NCBI GenBank assembly: GCA_021018815.1
Contig: JAITYX010000033.1
Span: forward strand, 5,118,501 to 5,182,500
DNA from: Talinum fruticosum
Taxonomy: Eukaryota; Streptophyta; Magnoliopsida; Caryophyllales; Talinaceae
Direction: 5' to 3'
DNA: 64,000 nt
Shown: positions 1 to 11,779 of the stretch, piece after piece
Layout of the letters: every line of letters begins with the position of its first letter
Position numbering within the stretch: position 1 is the stretch's first letter
Program-made: the position numbers and the translations under genes
The notes under the pieces: model-generated
The model's input: the letters and a program-made list of their open reading frames with translations, nothing else
Told to the model about the DNA's origin: nothing
Databases searched by the model: none

Positions 1-645
1 TGGTTCGAGTTCGGTTCGAGTTAATTTCGGACTAGGGTCAACATTAGGTCCATCTCGTTCACGTCAAGTCAACTTTGGGTCCATCTCGTTCGAGTAGGGT
101 TCGGGTTAATTTTATATTTTTAAAGATGCTTAGTATCGCACCAAAATTGTGTTTGCAAGTGCACTATGCACCAGCCTCCACGCAATCTACACATGCTTAA
201 AATCTGGAAACATAACAGTGATTATTATTAGAACCATGAAGCAACACAATATTACCCACCACCATCCTTTTGTATGGATCCGCTTAAATAGGATTGGGGA
301 GTCAACCAAAATTGTACCACTACAAACACAAAATTTCATTTCAGGTCAAACTTAGATTCGAGTCGGTTTTATTCGAGTTGAATTAATTCGGGTCCGATTC
401 GGTTCGGGTCTTTTGGGGTTCAGGTCTTAATCGGGTCAATTATGTTTCGGGTCGGTTCGGTTTCGAATCGAGTCATTTCGGTTCGGGTCGGGATCGGGTT
501 CATTAAACTTCGGTCCGTTCGGTTTCAGGTCGGATCAATTCGGGTTTCGAGTTCAAAATCTCTTGAGTTGTTTCGGATATTGGTTCGAGTTGGGTTACGA
601 GTCATTGGTTCGATCCATTTGGTTCATGTTAGTTTTGTCGAGTCT
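1..645. mobile_element. Right-hand part of a hAT-like element with TTCGGGT-type repeats
   Basis: The segment is full of degenerate TTCGGGT/TTCGGTT units. Its last 100 bases align by eye with the right end of the better-defined element at 53860-56831. Both pass through a GTTTYGGATATYGGTTCG-like stretch and finish in TTTTG(C/T)..GTCTA. The left end lies outside the window, or the homology starts at base 1. I see no transposase. The open frames here (for example 442-798) come from the repeats. It is probably a non-autonomous copy. The border at 645 rests only on that alignment, because no target duplication can be tested. Confidence 0.5.
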
Positions 646-979
646 ACTTGCACTCAAAGTCAGCTCCTCCAAGCCTTGAGCGAAAGACAAATTTTGTTTG
701 AGGGTCCATTTGGTTTCTGTTGGTACCTTGGTGAGCGGGTTACACCGCAAATATGTTATGATACATGGCCACCTTTTGTTCCCCGAAATACGCCATAAAC
801 CATGTTTTACTTCTACTTGATAACTCAAGAGGAGCAAGAAGAAATAACTAACTGGTACTCTTATATGTAGTTGTGGATACGGGTTCGTCCTATGTCCAAC
901 ATTTGGGATAAATTATGACCCGATTGGTAAGTCTTGGTTTTCTCTTTGTGTGATTATATTTCCGGTGTGGAAATTAACC

Positions 980-2070
980 TTATTGCTATAGCTTCTCCCA
1001 AGTGATGTCCATATTCCGAGTCCGGAGGTCGATGTGTCTCGAGCTAGAGAGCCCCCATGCATTATAACAATTCCCGAACTTTCCGAGTCAGAATGTGTGG
1101 GGCATCCACTTCCAATGAATTGGAATGGGGTAAAAGTACCATGCTCTTTTACTTTTATTTTAATACGAAAAGTTTCCTAATCATGATGGGATTATAATAC
1201 GATCGGGAGTAGTCTTGAAAAATGTCTATCGGATTCTAGTCCGCCCTTAAAGCTTTATACCATTTGTGACCTTGTGTGGGTCGATAGAATTGTACCATTT
1301 CATGACATCTATGTCAAACATCCAGGGGAAGATGACATGGTATGTGTCCTCTGGTACATTATTCGAGTCATTGCCCCCACAAAGTGTCTCACGTCATGGT
1401 AAGGGTTCTCGGTTCCATGAAACTTAATATTAGGCATGGTGAACTTAGGGGTAGCTTGCCTTTAGGGATTGAAGTGAATCTTTGGGCCGGATAGTGGTGA
1501 TTGAACATCGAGGACTCCTGAAACATCTTCTCTATCCGAACTATTCTTGGATCGGATTGAGGCTTGGGTTGAGGTTCGGGCGGGATCCTTCTCCTTCTTT
1601 TTCTTTCCCTTTGGACTTTGATTTTCCTCTCTAGTTCTTCAAGAATGAGACCGAGGGTTTTTGATATAGACTAGATCTTCTTATCCTAAGCCTCAATCCT
1701 AGCTTTTACTTTAGCAACGAGACTCTTTGATCAAGGTCATACCGGTGTTACTCGTAAAGGTGCGGGAAGTACCGATGTGGTACGTGCTAATGTGGGAAGT
1801 ATCGGTGTCGACCGTGTTGGTGTTGAAGTAGATTTCTTACTTCCTAGACGCTTCATGCCAGGATTCCCGACTTGCATAGGATTTCCTATCCCGTATCCCA
1901 AAAGAGTACACCGAGGATTGGCTCATGAAAGAATTTTTAGGGAGATGGGGATTAAGTACTTGACCCGAGGAAGACTCGATCCTAGGAGAAAAGAAAATGA
2001 TATGCTCTTTTATTTGGATGCCCATAAAGGGATGTAAAACAAATGGAATGGAATGTATGCAACGATGCAC
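980..2070 (-). pseudogene. gag remnant of gypsy element A
   Basis: This is the structural (capsid/nucleocapsid) region of a Ty3/gypsy element, broken by stops and frameshifts. Minus-strand translation near 1375-1440 gives MPNIKFHGTENPYHD, followed by a VRHFVGAMT-like run. Element B has the matching MPDIKFKGSENPHHH at 10850-10927. The amino-terminal part lies around 1837-2070. No continuous frame longer than about 77 codons remains, so no protein is expected. Confidence 0.6.
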
Positions 2071-2085
2071 ATGACTTAATCTAGG

Positions 2086-2880
2086 ATGATTCTATGATTT
2101 GGCTAGTACATAACTAAAATGCATAGATGATTATTCCTAATGGAAGATGAATTTGTTTTAGCTAAATGAGAAATGAAAGACTTTCCTAATTAGAGATGAA
2201 TTTTTATTTTGGTTAAATAAAACATGATAATGCAAAACGGATTAACCTAATTTGAGATGAATTTTATTTTGGCTAATACAAAATGAAATGAATGGACTTA
2301 CCTAATTTGAGATGGATTTTAATTTTGACTAATGCAAAAATGAGATGCGAACTCATCTTAATTGAGATGAAATTTATTTTGGCTAATACGAAAATGAAAT
2401 GCGGACTTGCCTTAATTAAGATGAAATTTAATTTGGCTAATGCAAAAATGAAATGACTGGACTCACCTAAATTGAGATAATTTTAATTTGGCTAATGCAA
2501 AATGAAATGAATGGACTCACCTTAATTGAGATGATTTTAATTTGGTTAATGCCAAATGAAAGGAATGGACTCACCTTAATTGAGATAATTTTATTTATGC
2601 TAATGCAAAAATGAAATGAATGTACTCACCTAATTTGAGATGAAATTTATTCTGGCTAATGTGAAAATAAATGGACTCACCCTAATTGGGATGATTTTAT
2701 TTTTGGCTAATGCAAAAATGACATGCAAAATTTAAACTCACCCTATTTGAGATGATTTTGACTTTGGCTAAATGCAAAAATGAAATGAATGGACCAACCT
2801 TAAGAGGGACGATTTTTGATTTAGCTAATGCAAGTATGGAATGAATGGACCAACCTAAAAAGGAATGTAATTTTAGACTT
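2086..2880 (-). repeat. Degenerate ~59-bp tandem repeat in the leader of element A
   Basis: About a dozen diverged units recur, each containing an ACTCACCTAATTTGAGATG-like core and a TTTATTTTGGCTAATGCAAAA-like arm. Unit length drifts around 57-61 bp. The same unit forms the more regular array in element B at 11780-12300. The array is therefore a family feature and not a chance duplication. Confidence 0.85.
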
Positions 2881-3446
2881 TTAGGCTAAAATGTACAAAT
2901 TGGACCGACTCAAAGTTTTTTTATTTTTTTATTTTTGCACCCTTGTAAGGATTATTCAGCACTCATCACCTATCCCTAAAGGCTCACAAGTAGAAGATTA
3001 AATCTAAAACAAACATACTCATTCAAGCAAGCAAATGAAGTCAAAGGGACCACCTAATAGTTCAAAAGTTCTATGGTCAAAGAGTTTTATAAGTTAGGAT
3101 ACATGGTGACTCATAATCCGAGCATTTGGTCCTTCGGGTGGGGCATGATAGGAAATCAGCCGGAATCCTCGGTGCCTCTTGGTGAACCAAAAGGCTTGAC
3201 CCAAGAGTGTGTGCTACGAGGGAAAAGGTACTGTTTTCTTAGGCAATCAAGCCTAGTTGGGCCCGCCTAGGATCCAATGGGAGCCTCATTCCGGAAAGGG
3301 TAAACAGGGGTAGAATAAACTTTTCCTAGGGGTCAAAACGATATTTAAACTAGTTCAAAGTTTCTAAATGCGGGATGTCTAATACAAATACATCATTAAA
3401 ACTCACTACTCAAATTTTCAAGTTTTGACCTCTTAATAAAAAATTT
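2881..3446 (-). other. Untranslated leader of element A next to the primer site
   Basis: No gene is seen here. The block 2960-3240 is clearly homologous to 12560-12850 of element B, so this is conserved leader sequence between the primer site and the repeat array. The 65-codon plus-strand frame at 3073-3270 is on the wrong strand for the element and is treated as chance. Confidence 0.6.
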
Positions 3447-3465
3447 ATCCCCAGCGGAGTCGCCA
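3447..3465 (-). other. Primer-binding site of element A (tRNA-Arg type)
   Basis: The plus strand reads ATCCCCAGCGGAGTCGCCA. From memory this resembles the 3' acceptor end of plant tRNA-Arg including CCA, so the minus strand carries the complementary primer site. It lies directly beside the LTR edge and fixes the element as minus-strand. Use of tRNA-Arg is known for Ogre-type gypsy elements. Confidence 0.8.
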
Positions 3466-3467
3466 CT

Positions 3468-5461
3468 CGTAGGAACCACGACCGGAATTGACCGAGCCGA
3501 GCTTCCATATGAATGCTTAGCATAGGTTTTAGAAAGATTTTTTTATTTTCGAAGATAGAAGATGATTTTAGGGTTTTGAAAGATGAAATTTAGAAAGTGG
3601 GGATGAACCTTTTATTAAGATTTCCAAGTTTTATTAAATCGATTTAAAGCGAATTAGGCAAAGTTTCAATGCTCGGTTTTATTAATTATTTTATTTCAGT
3701 AATTATTTTCAAAAGTCCCGGGATATTATCTCTTAACTAAAAAATAGAACTTAGGGTTTCTGTTTTTGCCATGAGGCTCTAGGGCCAAACCGGTGTGAAA
3801 ACACCGGTTTGGACCCGAGGCCAGCCTATCGACTATTTGAAGCAGGCAACGACCTACAACCAATGGTGGCCAGCACCGACCGGAGGCCACGGCTGAGGAG
3901 ATCAGCCTCGACCTCGACCCTTGATGGCAAATCCAGAATCTATTTTCCTGTTTTTCGATCAAAAATATCCGAGATGTAATTCTACAAGAAATAAAGCAAA
4001 AGGAGTCGCCGTCAGCTTTTAGGAGACAAAAACTAACCAAAACTAAATAAAAATTTGCTCTTCCAATCTTAGTATGGGAAAACTAAGACTATAAGAGGCT
4101 AAAAATGACTTCATCTCGTCTTTGAACCGAGAATCGAATTCGGAGGCGAGGGAACGAAACGTAAGGATAAATCCTTCCGTTTCGCCCGTCCGAAGACGAC
4201 GATTACTAATTCGAGTAGTGAATCTAATTAATGTGAAAACACAAGCATACAACAACATGTTAAGCGAAATTAAAGCAACCAAACATAGCTAAGGAAAGCG
4301 ATAAAGGCGAGAAATAAAGAAAGCGGAAAACCAAAGCAAAACGAAAAGAAAAGTAAAACGAAAAAGAAAAGAAAGGCAAAGTGAAAAGAAAAGAAAGCGG
4401 AAAAATGAAAGATTACATCGGACGGGGAGGAATTAAAAGCGATACATCGTTTATCCATAATACAAAAAGCAATAAAGAAAGCATATAAATAAAATCAACC
4501 GTTGAAGATCGAAACTGTGTCCTCGGGTTGTCCCATCTACTAATCAGGATCTCGGGTCCGGATCCCTTGATACGATGGTGGTGAATTAAGGAAGGCTTTT
4601 TGTGAGTATTTTGTGGAGATAGGGAAAGAGATGTATGAATGATGAAGCTTTTAATCTAGTTTAAGCAAGCATAACAAGTAAGGGATGTGCCATTGTGAGA
4701 ATGAGAGCCAAGGCTCTCAATTTATAGGGAGATGCTAGGTCAAGGAAAAGACCTAGGGTTAGCTCAACCAATTGTCCAGGATAGGGTACAAAACCAAGTA
4801 GGATATTGTGAAGATTAAACCGGATAGAATCGAGGATAAGACCGGATAAGACCCGGTTCACTGCGCTAGCCACAAAGGGATTTCTAAGGTTTTGTGCCCT
4901 AGCGTGCTTCCAAGGGAGTCTCTGGGCAAAACGCTGCGTTCCACTTAACATTCGGGGTGGCAGGTGCCGGCCAAAGTAGCTTTCCAAAATGAAAAGTTTC
5001 CATTTTTGGCATGTTTCTATTTTTGGCATGTTTCATTTTTGGTGCGGGATGCATGCTCCCGGTCTCGGGTGGACTGTCTTGGAGCCAAAACGCAGCACTT
5101 TGATGCTTGTGATCATGAAATACAGCGTCTAATGTCGTCTTGAGGTTTTAACTCCTTGTCTAGTTAGACTAAAGTGAAATGCAATATTTTGAGCCCGGAA
5201 TTTCCCGGTACGCGACACTAGACTCCGTTGTCTCCGAAGGCTTGGCCCGGTCTCCGATTGTCCAAAGGAAAAGGAGATTTTTGGATCAACCCAAGACAAA
5301 AGGCTATTTATGTAGTGCTGAGGGGGTCTTTTTGGTTTACTGGCTTCCATCGCACCAATCAAATCTCAATCGTGATCCAAATCCACAAACAGGACTCGGA
5401 TATCATCATCGGGCCAACAAATAAAAAAATAGAGAAAAGGATGACACTTTTTGTGTCTACA
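3468..5461 (-). mobile_element. 5' LTR of gypsy element A
   Basis: On the minus strand the LTR begins TGTAGACACAAAAAGTG at 5461 and ends near GGTTCCTACG beside the primer site; the terminal CA is mutated. It is about 1994 bp and aligns with LTR B (13049-17532) once B's insertion is removed. Shared blocks include the region ending in a CGGGATATTAT stretch (near 3720 and 15785) and the CATCGGGCCAACAA stretch near the outer end. The outer end abuts integrase codons of element B, so A probably inserted into B. Confidence 0.8.
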
Positions 5462-5930
5462 AGACTTATGGTGCTTGATCTTGTATTTGTCCAATAGGTC
5501 CACTATTTCCTTCTTGAAGTGACTACCATTATCACTAATTAACTCGTGGGACACCCCATAACGACAAATGATGTTATGGGTAATGAACTTATCCACCTCT
5601 TTCGATGTCAAGGTCGCATAAGAAGCTACTTCTACCCACTTGGTGAAGTAGTCAATTGCTACTAACACAAAATTCTTGACCACCTTGCTAATAATGTCAA
5701 TTCCCCAAACCAAGAATGGCCAGGATGATGCTAGTGTTGTGAGAAACAATGGTGGCTGGTGATGTAAATTTGCATACACCCGAAACTTATGGCATTTCTT
5801 AACAAACTCATGACAGCTCTATCGCCATGGTTGACCAGATAGTATCCAAGTCCCCGAATTTTCCGAATCAACATTTTTCCTTTCATATGGGGTCCACATT
5901 CCCCACCATGAATGTTATCCATGATGTGCT
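5462..5930 (-). pseudogene. Integrase core of element B, cut off by LTR A
   Basis: The minus-strand frame shows the catalytic-core start GIDIISK with the first Asp, then FVLVAIDYFTKWVEV, then ISDNGSHF with the second Asp. The frame reaches KYKIKHHKS, and the next codon is already LTR A sequence. The expected catalytic Glu and the carboxyl-terminal half are missing. The upstream zinc-binding part at 5731-5930 is in another frame. This is a clear insertional break on top of older decay. Confidence 0.8.
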
Positions 5931-6099
5931 TTGATTCATGTTGGTTGACACAAAGTAAGCTAAACTCGTGTTAGTTTCTTGTACAATTGCCCTTGATTTT
6001 ATAAAAAATTGGGTTGCCAACATCCTAATGGCCTGTTAGGCTCTATGTGTGGAGTCCAATAGATACTCTTGTTTATCCGGATATTGATAAATGTTATGA

Positions 6100-6590
6100 T
6101 ACCAACTGGTTTGGTCGGTGTTAGACACTTCTAGTGCGTAGACGTGCGTTGGTTGACTCAGTCGCTCTATGTTGATGGGCATTGAATGAATGTTGTTAGG
6201 GATATTGATCATGAATGCTAATTTTACTAAAGCATCCGCAAACTAGTTATCATCCCTAGGAAGGTAGGTGAAAGAAATACTTTCAAAATGTTTTGCTAAT
6301 TCTATTAGATGTGCTGCTTAGGGTGCCAAGACTTCACTATGTACCTTCTATTTTTGCAAAATCTGATTAATGATCGGACCGAGTCACCGAAAAACCCCGA
6401 TATTCTTAGCTCGATCTCTATAGCAGCTTTAAGCCTTGTGATACACGCTTCATACTCCGCGACGTTGTTGGTGACCTCGAAGTCCAATTTGATTGAAATG
6501 GGAGTATGTGCTCCCTCCGGTGAGACTAGAAGAATCCCTACTCCAAAGCCCTTCTAATTGGAAGCACCATCGAAGTACATTGTCTAAACA
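6100..6590 (-). pseudogene. Second (archaeal-type) RNase H of element B
   Basis: Minus-strand translation gives MYFDGASN, a stop, then GFGVGILLVSPEGAHTP, KLDFEVTNNVAEYEAC and FGDS. These match the pattern of the additional RNase H in Tat-lineage gypsy elements (D at the start, the NNxAEYEA helix, then GDS). It lies between the ordinary RNase H and integrase, which is the normal position. One in-frame stop and a diverged tail make it non-functional. Confidence 0.75.
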
Positions 6591-6618
6591 TCGACCTCTA
6601 CTTGTAAGATATTTTAGT

Positions 6619-7135
6619 CTAGAAAGTCGAGGTATTCGGATTGCAAGTTATAGGTAAATTAGCTAGGAATTTTGATAATACCCTTCCTTTGATCGCTTTT
6701 GAGGGACATACTTGAGTTTGAATTCCGACAAGCATGACAATCCATCTTGCTATCTTGCAACCGATGGTTGGTTGCTCAAGTATATTCTTAATGGGATCCA
6801 TCGGTGTTACCACATGTACTCGTGTGGCAAACATGTAGCGCCTGAGCTTCTTGGTAGCTCGGACTAACCTCAATGATATCTTCTCTAGTGGTGTGTATCT
6901 AGTCTCATAATCTAAGAATTTCTTGCTTAGATAATATATCGTGTACCCTTCTTTCCCATCTCGTTGAGATAGCATGGCTCCCATAGTTGTCTTTGTCGTG
7001 GTGAGGTACGTAGTAAAGGTTTCCCTGGTTGAGGCGTAACCAACACTAGAGGGTTAGCTAGATATTCCTTAACCTTCTTGAATGCTTGTTGGCACTCGAT
7101 ATCCCAAACGGGCTCATATCCTTTCTTCAACTTCT
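6619..7135 (-). pseudogene. Ty3/gypsy RNase H of element B
   Basis: The frame contains GAMLSQRDGKEGYTIYYLSK, FLDYETRYTPLEK and RRYMFATRVHV, typical of the retroelement RNase H that follows RT. The upstream piece at 6927-7130 (WDIECQQAFKKVKEYLANP) is the RT thumb/connection. Frames shift between the pieces. Confidence 0.75.
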
Positions 7136-7900
7136 TAAAAATTGGTTCACAAACTATAGTTAGTATTGATGTGAAACGATCGATGTACTATAAGTGTCCT
7201 AGGAAACCCCGAATCTCCTTTTCTCGTTCTTAGAGGTGGAATCTCCTAAATAGCTTTGATCTTAGATGGATCAACTTTGATTTCTCTAAGACCGACAACA
7301 TAACCTAATAGCTTGCTCGAGGTCACCCCGAAGGCACACCTCTGAGGATTAAGGCGCATGTTATATTTTCTCAATCTCTCGGAAGAATTTTCTAAGGCTG
7401 GATAGGTGCCCCGCCCTATCCTTGGACTTTATGATCATGTCATCCACATAGACCTTGGCTTCTTTGTAGATCATGTCATGTAACAGAGTTGTAGTCGTCG
7501 TCCGATAAGTTCTCGCCGGCGTTCTTGAACCTAAATGGCATCACCACGTAACAATACCTCCCCTATTGAGTAATGAAGGACATCTTCTCCATGTCCTCTT
7601 CAACCATCTTCACTGATTGTACCCAAGCATAGCCGTCCATGAGTGAAAGCAAAGTATGACCTGCTGTATTATCTATAAGGATGTCGATATGTGGCAGTAG
7701 GGAAATCGTCTTGAAGACTTGCCTTATTTAGATCTCCGAAGTCGATGCACATCCGAACCTTACCGTCCTTCTTTGGAACCGGTACTATATTTGCTACCTA
7801 CCGAGGGAAGTGAACTACCTTGATGAATCCAACCTCTAATTGTTTTTGAACCACTTCCTTAATTTTCAATGCCCACTCAGGTTTCATCCTTCTTAGCTTC
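7136..7900 (-). pseudogene. Reverse transcriptase palm and fingers of element B
   Basis: The minus strand encodes pieces such as VPVPKKDGKVRMCIDF near 7765-7830 and the catalytic VYVDDMIIKSK with YVDD at about 7439-7450. Multiple frameshifts lie between them, so no frame spans the domain. The fingers join the pre-RT frame at 7893-8219, which ends in DAKPIK as usual before RT. Confidence 0.75.
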
Positions 7901-8905
7901 GCTTAATCGGCTTAGCGTCTTCGTAAAGTGAAATTTTGTGTTCCGCTATACTTGAATTTATCCCCGACATGTCTTTGTAGGACAATGCGAAGACATCTAT
8001 GAACTCTATAAGGAGTGAAGTAAATTGCTTCCGCCTTTCCGAATCCAATGTTTTCCCGATCTTAACCTCTTGGGGTTGATCAACGGATCCTAGATTAATT
8101 ATTATTGTTTTGTCTATTATTGGTGACCGATTTTCATAATCTTCCATAACTTTTATTAATTCTTTAGGGATTTCTTGTTCATCATTAGAAGCAAAACAAT
8201 TCACAACAAGAGGAGGCAAAGAGTAAGAAGAAAGGTTTACTTCATTGAATGAAGAAACGAGAACATCGGACTTAGAAACAAAAGATGCAAAATTGGGAAT
8301 AACAGAATTAAAAAAAAAAAAAGAACTAGAATCAACAGGAGGAGAAATAAAAGCGCTAGTACTAGACTCGGAAAGGGATGCGCCCTAAGCTAACAGTGAA
8401 TTCTTGGCCCTCCTCGGCATCAATCCAAGTAACATGCTTGGACCCTTCATTATCATCATCGGTGATGAATCTGGTTGGGTTGAACTGCAGGTGCAACATG
8501 GCTTGTGACAGATCCGAGACCGAATTCTCCTCCGGGTTCTTCTCTTGTCCGAATAGCAATCGAAGATGTTATTCCCAGCCAGGTTGGTCTATCTGGTGTG
8601 GACTGTCCCTCTTCGAGGATGTAGGGTGCCTCCTTTTCTAATATATAGCAATCATTAAAAATCCCCAAGCCATGAACCAGAATACCCTTTTCTTTGAGAA
8701 AATAGAGCTCAGGAAAACTATAATAAGGGAAGTCATCCCCTTCTTTCAAGAACTCTCCATTTAGAGTATAGGGAAAGGGCTTAATAGAGTGGACAATGTG
8801 AGGTGCAATCCTCTTAGTCCGAACTTCCCACTTGCCTTGGGTTTTTTCCTTAGTAGTAGGTTGATAGCCTAGCCTCGAATTTGTAGTTGTTAGCGGGTTC
8901 AAGGG
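7893..8905 (-). pseudogene. Protease-to-RT linker of element B
   Basis: The frame at 7893-8219 has FIDVFALSYKDMSGI and ends in HKISLYEDAKPIK, the lead-in to gypsy RT. The frames at 8362-8559 and 8456-8902 match no domain I know and probably are the linker between protease and RT. The linker is long, as expected for this lineage. An A-rich tract lies near 8312. Confidence 0.6.
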
Positions 8906-8939
8906 GTGGAAAGATAGGGTGGTATGCCCTTTGGCTTAC

Positions 8940-9660
8940 AGCTAGACTCGGAAAGTACCCTTCTTCCTTAGCATTAAGTGGATGCTAGGGTTGCCATAAG
9001 GATTGAAGTTAAGAGGTACTTCATCCTTATCTAAGGCAGCGATAGTCTCAAATCCATATGCTTCTTCATTGTTGGCATCGTGCTCGATCTCAACCACGGA
9101 TTCTTTGGAGGTGATAGTAGCATAGAGATTATTCCCATTGGTAGTTACAACTTGACCTTTCATAATCATCTTAACTTTCTGATGTAGTGTAGAGGGCACT
9201 CGCTCGATGATCATGCAACCAAGGATGTCCTAAGAGTAGATTGAATCTAGCGAGGACATTTAGGACTTGGAAGTGAATGTTCCTTTCTACAGCCCTACAT
9301 TGATTGGTAAGGTTAGCATTCCCAAGACTGTTCTCTTAGAATTATCATAGGGTCGGAGATGAACAGATCTGTTTAGAGAGTCGTTGCTCCCTAATTCCTA
9401 ACCTTTTGGCGAGTCCTCCGGGGACACACATTCACAATTGATTCGTTATCTACCAAGGTTAAGGGAACGAACTTGTTGATGCAAGTTATAGTTAAATAAA
9501 GGGCATTGTTATGTGCAACGCCTTCTTCAAGGAGATCCTTTTGATCAAAGCTAACGATTCCGTCTCCACTATTAACCAATCCTACTACTTCCTCTAGCAT
9601 GGTTTCGGGATAGACCTCGATCTTGCTAAGAGCGTCAATTAAGGTTTGTTTATGTTTTTA
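8940..9660 (-). pseudogene. Aspartic protease region of element B
   Basis: The frame at 9391-9600 includes LTITCINKFVPLTLVDNES followed by IVNVCP, which fits a retroelement protease (hydrophobic strand, D-x-G-S loop, then NV.P). Here the glycine of the loop is glutamate (DNES), which should kill the enzyme. The neighbouring frame at 8942-9214 carries the downstream part. Confidence 0.65.
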
Positions 9661-10277
9661 AGAAGCATATATGAGTTGTCAAATTGAAATGTCGACTTTT
9701 AACTTTTGAAGTTGTTTTAGGATTGGGTATTCTTCTTTAACAGCTTCAGGTTCTTTTGGGGCTTCTTGAGTCTGTTGTGGACCCGGGGTGTATTATGTCG
9801 TCTAGATCTAGTAAGGAATTGGATTTCGGACCTTTAGGTTCTCCCCAAAAGTCTTCTTCTTCGAAGGTGGTGTGCCCCAAAAGTCATCATCGTTGTTGTC
9901 ACTATTGTTTCTTGTTTCGTAGACATCTTTTTCATCACTTACCAATATCCCATGGACTTCTAGATCTAAAAAGGCAAGCTAAGAAGTGGCTTGGACTCAT
10001 CGGTGTCTTGAATGAGGACAAACGAATCCCATCGACCTGGAATGGGTTCAAAAATATGGCTAAGGTGTCGTTGAAAGGATTCTTATTATTACTTGGTTTT
10101 TTGGCAGCCTTAGGTAGAAGGAGTTGATCTGTTGCAGAACACGCTTTCCAATTTGTTCTTGAATGTCAAGTATTGCTAGGTGTTGTGTTCTCATGCACCA
10201 TTACAAAATTTTCTTGCGTCTTGGTTTTTAGACTTTTTCGCGATTTCTTATTCTTCTCTAATGGGTGGCAATTCTAT

Positions 10278-11484
10278 CTATCCCCGAGCCAATAGACGGT
10301 CAAGGGCTTGAGCGTACGTGGTATCAATAGAAGTGTACTTATTGAGGCCATTGACATCCGCATCCCCGCTAGTATTGCTCGTATTTGGGGTTTTCTTATC
10401 TTTGGATTGAGAATTACCTCTATACCCAATCACGACTTTTGTGGTCGTGGTGGACAACTCTTGTTCTATCACCATGCCAACATCTCTAAGGGTTAAGAAG
10501 TTCATCATTGGTAAGAATTTGAGATGTTGATCATAGGCGAGCCAAAGTTTTTTCACAATGATCCCGACTTGGTCCTTCTCGAAAGGTTGGTCTACCATGT
10601 GGGCAGCCTTTGCTCTCCATCTAGTGAGGAAGTCCGTAAAGCTTTCTTTCACCCTCCTTAATCAATTCTAAGTCTCTAAGAGTAATCGGTAAATCGGTGT
10701 TATAGGAGTATTGATGTAGGAACTCCTTACACTGAATCTGTCTAGTTGGCGGCCTTGCATGTGTCAACCGTGTGATACCACTTCATTATGTCGATATCGA
10801 AAGTCCATGGGAAGATGATGTGGTAAGTATCTTCCGGTATGTTCTTAAGAGTCATTACTCCTAAGAAGTTGCGAACATGATGGTGGGGATTCTCGGAACC
10901 TTTAAACTTGATATCGGGCATAGTCAACTTAGAGGGTAGCGTCCATTTAGGGACTCAAGTGAATCCCTTATGATCAAAATAGTGGTTACTGAACATGGAT
11001 GACTCCTTTAACATTTGTTCTATTACGTGTGGTCGGCATAATGTTTACATTCATGCTTAAGGGATTCCTGCTTAGGACTCGTTTGGAGGAGATAGACTAG
11101 GTGAAGGGGAGGACCTACTCTTCCTCCTCTTCTTAATCGTTACGCTTCCTCATCTCTCTTACTATCTTCAATAGCCTTTAGGATAGCCTTAAGATAACTT
11201 GATATAGACGCTAGTTTCTTATCCCGAGCATCTATCCTAGCTTCCACCCTAGCTGAGTTCTCATTAAGCAAAGCAAGAATAGGAGACTGTTGCGGGGTTA
11301 AATCCATTAGAAGGGAATTCTTTCTAGGTACTTTCATATGACGAAGAATAGACTGAACCTGTGTGTTAGCACCGAAATATGTCACACCCGGCATAGATCG
11401 CGGAGTATAGCGTGGCACGAGCAAGGAGAAGATGTGTCGGACTCCTTGTTGAGGCGTTCTAACCTTTTGGAATTCGGATTCCAA
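10278..11484 (-). pseudogene. gag of element B
   Basis: There are three frames in order. The first is 11140-11484, the amino-terminal region, ending in a charged ARVEARIDARDKKLASISSY stretch. The second is 10742-10927, with MPDIKFKGSENPHHH and IMKWYHT. The third is 10278-10652, with FTDFLTRWRAKAAHMVDQP, the usual capsid-type tail of plant gypsy gag. I could not find an intact zinc knuckle between here and the protease (9660-10278). Frameshifts separate the pieces. Confidence 0.75.
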
Positions 11485-11779
11485 TGATACTCAATTACGA
11501 TGAGACTTCCCTATTTTGCATCCCAAAGGATGAGGCTTAGGAACATGTGAAAGAATACCACTTTTGAGGGGAAGGGATCGAAGCGCAAGACCTGAAGGGA
11601 CTAAGAATGTTTTATTTTAGATCCACATAAGGAATGCACGGAAAAATGGAGTGTATGTGATGATGTTTATGACTTAATTTAGGGATGATTTTTATGATTT
11701 AGCTATTGCATAATTGGAATGTATGAATGATTAATCTTTAATGGAAGATGCATTTGTCTTGATTAAATGAAAATATGGT

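Larger units (their letters stand above)
646..3446 (-). mobile_element. Internal region of gypsy element A (Tat/Ogre-like), truncated
   Basis: Reading leftward on the minus strand from the primer site at 3447, this is a long untranslated leader with tandem repeats, followed by decayed gag. It parallels element B (11140-13028) in order and sequence. The shared blocks are the leader near 2960-3200 versus 12566-12790, the repeat array, and the gag. Nothing of pol is recognisable. At the left the element is cut off near the hAT-like border at 645. I assign 646-980 to no known part. The element belongs with LTR A (3468-5461). Confidence 0.7.

Noticed and set aside
442..798. 118-codon frame near the left edge
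   Set aside because: It is produced by degenerate TTCGGGT repeats that read open in several frames.
3447..3465. Possible tRNA-Arg gene
   Set aside because: Only the acceptor end is present, next to an LTR edge, in both elements. It is a primer-binding site.
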